NCBI GenBank assembly: GCA_964406155.1
Contig: CAYOQR010000009.1
Coordinates: forward strand, 53,752-117,751
Direction of reading: 5' to 3'
Origin: Dongia_B sp964406155
GTDB lineage: Bacteria; Pseudomonadota; Alphaproteobacteria; Dongiales; Dongiaceae
DNA length: 64,000 nucleotides
Position numbers and translations under genes: made by a program. Below are positions 60,870 through 64,000 of the stretch, piece after piece. Below the pieces are notes generated by a model. That model saw only the letters and a list, made by a program, of their open reading frames with translations, was not told the origin of the DNA and did not search any database. The stretch's first letter is position 1. Every line of letters starts with the position of its first letter.

Positions 60870-63656
60870 TTAATTGCTCGTCAATAGGCCGCGCAGGCGA
60901 TAAAGCTCTTCCAGCGCGGCGCGCGGGGTGAGTTCGTCCGGATTGATCGTGGCCAAGGCTGTCTCCACCGCGCTGGGCTCGGCAACACCGACCGGCGCCT
61001 GGGCGACGGCGATATTGAAGAGCGGCAGGTCGTCGGCGAGGCGAGTGAGGGCGCTGGCTTGCTCGCCCTTCTCCAAAGTCGCCAGCACCTGCTCCGCGCG
61101 GCTGACGGCGGCGGCGGGCAGGCCGGCCAGCTTGGCGACATGGATGCCGTAGGACCGGTCGGCGGCGCCCGGTCCGATCTCATGCAGGAACTTCACTTCG
61201 CCCTGCCATTCCATCACCTTCATGGTGTGCGGCTTCAAGGCCGGCAAGCGCGCACTGAGGCTGGTCAGTTCGTGATAATGCGTGGCGAAGAGCGCGCGGC
61301 AGCCATTGACCTCATGCAGATGCTCAAGGCAGGCCCAGGCGATGGAGAGGCCGTCGAAGGTCGCGGTGCCACGGCCGATCTCGTCCAGGATGACCAGCGC
61401 GCGGGCGCCGGCCTGATTAAGGATCGCCGCCGTTTCCACCATCTCCACCATGAAGGTGGAGCGGCCGCGGGCGAGATCGTCGGCGGCGCCCACCCGGCTG
61501 AACAGGCGGTCGACGATGCCGATCTTCGCCGTCTTCGCCGGCACGAAGCTGCCGATCTGGGCGAGGATGGCGATCAGCGCATTCTGCCGCAGATAGGTCG
61601 ATTTACCGGCCATGTTGGGGCCGGTGATCAGCCAGAGGCGCCGATCGGATGCGAGATCGCAATCATTGCCGACGAAGCTGCCGGCCTGGCTGCGGCGCAA
61701 GGCGGCCTCGACCACCGGATGGCGGCCGGCATCGATATGGAAGTCGCGGCTCTCATCGACATGAGGCCGGACCCAATCCTCGGCCTCGGCGAGATCGGCC
61801 AGCGAGGTCAGCACATCGATCTCGGCCAATGCGGCGGCGGCTTGCGAGACCGCAGCGGCCTGGGCCAGCACCTCGCCGCAGAGATCGGCGAAGAGATTGA
61901 GCTCGATCGCCAGCGCCTTATCGGCCGCCTGATTGATCTTCTGCTCCAGCTCCGACAGCTCGACGGTCGTGAAGCGGGTGGCATTGGCGGTGGTCTGGCG
62001 ATGGATGAAAGTCGTATCGGCCCGCACCTTGTCGGCCTGCGCCGTGGTCGCCTCGACGAAATAGCCGAGCACGTTGTTGTGCTTGATCTTCAGCGAGCTG
62101 ACGCCGACGGCATTCTTATAGCGCGCCTCCAGGCCGAGGATGTGCTGCCGCGAATCGTCACGCAGCAGACGTAGCTGGTCGAGATCCTCGACATAGCCCT
62201 TGGCGATGAAGCCGCCGTCGCGCGCCAGCAGCGGCAAATCCTCACCGAGCGCCCGGGCCAAGCGGTCGATCAGCGCCGCATGGTGGCCGAGCCCGGCCAC
62301 CGCCTGGCGCAGCAGAGCCGGAACCTGTGCTGCCTTGTCGAACAAAGCCCGCAGGCCGCTGGCGGCGGCGAGGCCGTCGCGGATGGCGGCGAGGTCGCGC
62401 GGTCCACCGCGCTCCAGGCTGAGGCGGGATAGAGCGCGTTCGAGATCCGGCACCCGGCGCAGGGTATCGCGCAGATCGCCGCGCAGGGTCGAGGCCTCGA
62501 GAAGATGCTGCACGGCCTCCTGCCGCGCCGTGATGGTCGCGGCATCGGTCAGGGGAGCGGCCAGCCAGTCATTCAGCAGCCGGGCGCCGGCACCCGTCAC
62601 GCTGCGATCGATGGTGGCGAGCAGGCTGCCCTGGCGTTCGCCGGAGAGATTGCGGGTCAGTTCCAGATTGCGCCTTGTGGCGGCGTCGATCTCCATCACC
62701 GCGCCCTGGCCGATCTGCGCCAGGGTGGAGAGGCGGGGCATCTTGCCCTGCTGGGTCAGCTCGACATAGGTGAGGATCGCGCCGGCGGCGGCGATCTCGG
62801 CGCGGCCGAAACTGCCGAAGGCATCCAGCGCCGCCACCTGATGAAACTGCTGCAGCCGCAGCCGCGCGTTCTCGCTGTCGAAGCGGGCGCTGGGCAAGGG
62901 CGAGAGGCGGCTTTTCCATTCGCCGAATAAGTCGAAGAGGTCGGGCTGGGCGAGCAGGCGCTCTGGCACCAGGATCTCGGTCGGGTCGAGCCGGGCCAGC
63001 GCCGCGCCCAAACTGGCGCGGCCCAGGGGCTGGCAGCGGAACAGGCCGGTCGAGATATCAACCCAGGCGAGGGCGAAACCACCGCCGACTTCCGCCAGTG
63101 CCGCGAGATAGTTGTGGCTGCGCGCCTCCAGCAGGCCATCCTCGGTCAGGGTACCCGGCGTCACCACGCGGATGACGTCGCGTTTCACCACCGATTTCGA
63201 GCCGCGCTTCTTCGCTTCGGCCGGGTCCTCCACCTGCTCGCAAACGGCGACCTTGAAGCCGGCCCGGATCAGCCGGTTGAGATAGCCCTCGGCGGCATGG
63301 ACGGGCACGCCGCACATCTGGATATTTTCGCCGTCATGCTTGCCGCGTTTGGTCAGCACGATGTCGAGGGCGGCGGCGGCTTTCACCGCGTCGTCGAAGA
63401 AGAGCTCGTAGAAATCCCCCATACGGTAGAATAGCAGGCTGTCCGGATGGGCGCTTTTCACACCGAGATATTGCGCCATCAAGGGCGTCACATCCCGGCC
63501 GGCAGAATCTCGCGAGGCAGAGTCTCGCGAGGCAGTGTCGCGGGAAGCGGCTTCCTTGTCTGCCGTGGCGCGGGGGGCATCCTTGGCGGCGGCACCGGCA
63601 TCGCTCTCGGCAGTTTCCGCGCCGGCCGACTCGTTCTGGGTCAGATCGTCCTGCAT
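60870..63656 (-). CDS. mutS: DNA mismatch repair protein MutS with extended N-terminus
   Basis: A 928-residue mismatch-recognition ATPase. The mismatch-binding Phe-x-Glu is in RMGDFYELFFDDAV, the connector and lever domains follow, then Walker A ITGPNMAGKSTYLRQ, Walker B region LVILDEIGRGTATFDGLS and the dimerisation/C-terminal part FATHYHELTSL. Compared with Escherichia coli MutS the N-terminus is extended by about 50 residues of Ala/Ser/Asp-rich sequence with ASRD-type repeats; the conserved part starts near VTPLMAQYLGVK. It is divergent from the malic enzyme gene, a common alphaproteobacterial arrangement. Confidence 0.97.
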   Translation of the reverse strand: MQDDLTQNESAGAETAESDAGAAAKDAPRATADKEAASRDTASRDSASRDSAGRDVTPLMAQYLGVKSAHPDSLLFYRMGDFYELFFDDAVKAAAALDIVLTKRGKHDGENIQMCGVPVHAAEGYLNRLIRAGFKVAVCEQVEDPAEAKKRGSKSVVKRDVIRVVTPGTLTEDGLLEARSHNYLAALAEVGGGFALAWVDISTGLFRCQPLGRASLGAALARLDPTEILVPERLLAQPDLFDLFGEWKSRLSPLPSARFDSENARLRLQQFHQVAALDAFGSFGRAEIAAAGAILTYVELTQQGKMPRLSTLAQIGQGAVMEIDAATRRNLELTRNLSGERQGSLLATIDRSVTGAGARLLNDWLAAPLTDAATITARQEAVQHLLEASTLRGDLRDTLRRVPDLERALSRLSLERGGPRDLAAIRDGLAAASGLRALFDKAAQVPALLRQAVAGLGHHAALIDRLARALGEDLPLLARDGGFIAKGYVEDLDQLRLLRDDSRQHILGLEARYKNAVGVSSLKIKHNNVLGYFVEATTAQADKVRADTTFIHRQTTANATRFTTVELSELEQKINQAADKALAIELNLFADLCGEVLAQAAAVSQAAAALAEIDVLTSLADLAEAEDWVRPHVDESRDFHIDAGRHPVVEAALRRSQAGSFVGNDCDLASDRRLWLITGPNMAGKSTYLRQNALIAILAQIGSFVPAKTAKIGIVDRLFSRVGAADDLARGRSTFMVEMVETAAILNQAGARALVILDEIGRGTATFDGLSIAWACLEHLHEVNGCRALFATHYHELTSLSARLPALKPHTMKVMEWQGEVKFLHEIGPGAADRSYGIHVAKLAGLPAAAVSRAEQVLATLEKGEQASALTRLADDLPLFNIAVAQAPVGVAEPSAVETALATINPDELTPRAALEELYRLRGLLTSN
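63501..63545. repeat. Three 15-bp tandem units in the mutS 5' end
   Basis: GGCAGAATCTCGCGA, GGCAGAGTCTCGCGA and GGCAGTGTCGCGGGA in tandem, encoding ASRDT/ASRDS-like repeats in the extended MutS N-terminus. Confidence 0.85.
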
Positions 63657-63802
63657 AGGCCCGATCTAACATCCGGGGGACGCTCTGGCCACCATTTCCT
63701 GAAACGCAAATTCCGGGACTGTTCCGCGCGTATCACGCGACTTTCCAAGCGGTGTGAAACATGCCACGTTAAGCGCTTGGTAACGGAGAAAACTGCCCCA
63801 CC

Positions 63803-64000
63803 ATGACCCCCAAAAAGCCGACCATCACCGAAGAAGATGCCCTGCTCTTCCATATGCAGGGCGGCCGCCCCGGCAAGATCGAGATCGTTGCCACCAAGCC
63901 CCTGACCACCCAGCGGGACCTGTCGCTGGCCTATTCGCCCGGCGTGGCCTGGCCATGTCTGCGGATCGAGAAGGAGCCGGCGACCGCCTATGACTATACC
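63803..64000 (+). CDS. maeB: NADP-dependent malic enzyme, N-terminus only
   Basis: The first 66 residues of a MaeB-type malic enzyme: DALLFHMQGGRPGKIEIVAT, KPLTTQRDLSLAYSPGVAWP and CLRIEKEPATAYDYT, the family N-terminus. MaeB decarboxylates malate to pyruvate with NADP and in this class carries a C-terminal phosphotransacetylase-like domain beyond the window. Start ATG 63803. Confidence 0.95.
   Translation, partial: MTPKKPTITEEDALLFHMQGGRPGKIEIVATKPLTTQRDLSLAYSPGVAWPCLRIEKEPATAYDYT

Overview
This is a high-G+C chromosomal window from an alphaproteobacterium, most likely Rhodospirillales-like. The inference rests on gene order (rph-rdgB-hemW, hrcA-grpE, dnaK-dnaJ-dapB-nth, a complete ccmA-I set, mutS next to maeB) and on alphaproteobacterial families such as ELM1-like proteins, YbaY-like secreted proteins and a DUF2244 membrane protein. 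Coding density is high on both strands. I saw no rRNA, tRNA, CRISPR array, transposase or phage genes.

Layout. 0-12 kb: rsmI (cut by the left edge), an LpoA/LppC-like lipoprotein, a MASE1 sensor kinase, hemW fused in frame to a DUF559 nuclease module through a pair of inverted repeats, rdgB, rph, an HNH protein, hrcA-grpE, a LysR regulator and a frameshifted, AT-richer PAP2-like gene. 12-25 kb: DsbA-like isomerase, secreted alpha/beta hydrolase, a divergent pair (a HAL/PAL-fold protein without the MIO triad, and an ornithine-cyclodeaminase-family protein), an ELM1-like protein, dnaK with a sigma-32-type promoter, dnaJ, a TfoX-like protein, a lipoprotein and a quinone-reductase-like MDR enzyme. 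25-35 kb: dapB with unusual tails, an EamA transporter, DUF2244, nth, two exported proteins of unknown function, a bactofilin, an EI24/CysZ-like protein, adenosine kinase and typA. 35-41 kb: DoxX and an envelope operon on the minus strand (TPR/beta-barrel Slam-like protein, a tiny 40-residue ORF, FecR-domain protein, two glycosyltransferases). 41-47 kb: AmpG-like permease, SelT/W/H protein, YbaY-like protein, GNAT enzyme, acnA. 47-56.4 kb: the cytochrome c maturation genes ccmAB, an OmpA-type lipoprotein gene, then ccmCDEFGHI. 56-64 kb: Rieske oxygenase, small exported and GFA proteins, a DUF1772/cytochrome c unit facing a TetR regulator with a large operator palindrome between them, mutS and the start of maeB.

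How the genes work together. HrcA, GrpE, DnaK and DnaJ form the heat-shock chaperone set. The ccm genes attach heme to exported cytochromes such as the small c-type cytochrome at 59.5-59.9 kb. RdgB, Nth and MutS protect the genome. The beta-barrel/FecR/glycosyltransferase operon looks like a surface-decoration system.

The most unusual features are: (i) the DUF559 module and inverted repeats between rdgB and hemW; (ii) the MIO-less lyase-fold protein paired with an OCD-family protein; (iii) the tightly packed 40-residue ORF in the Slam-like/FecR operon; (iv) DapB with a histone-H1-like N-terminal tail; and (v) a window-wide habit of short tandem duplications, 15 bp (five residues) inside most affected genes and 13-20 bp between genes, several of which copy a start or stop codon.
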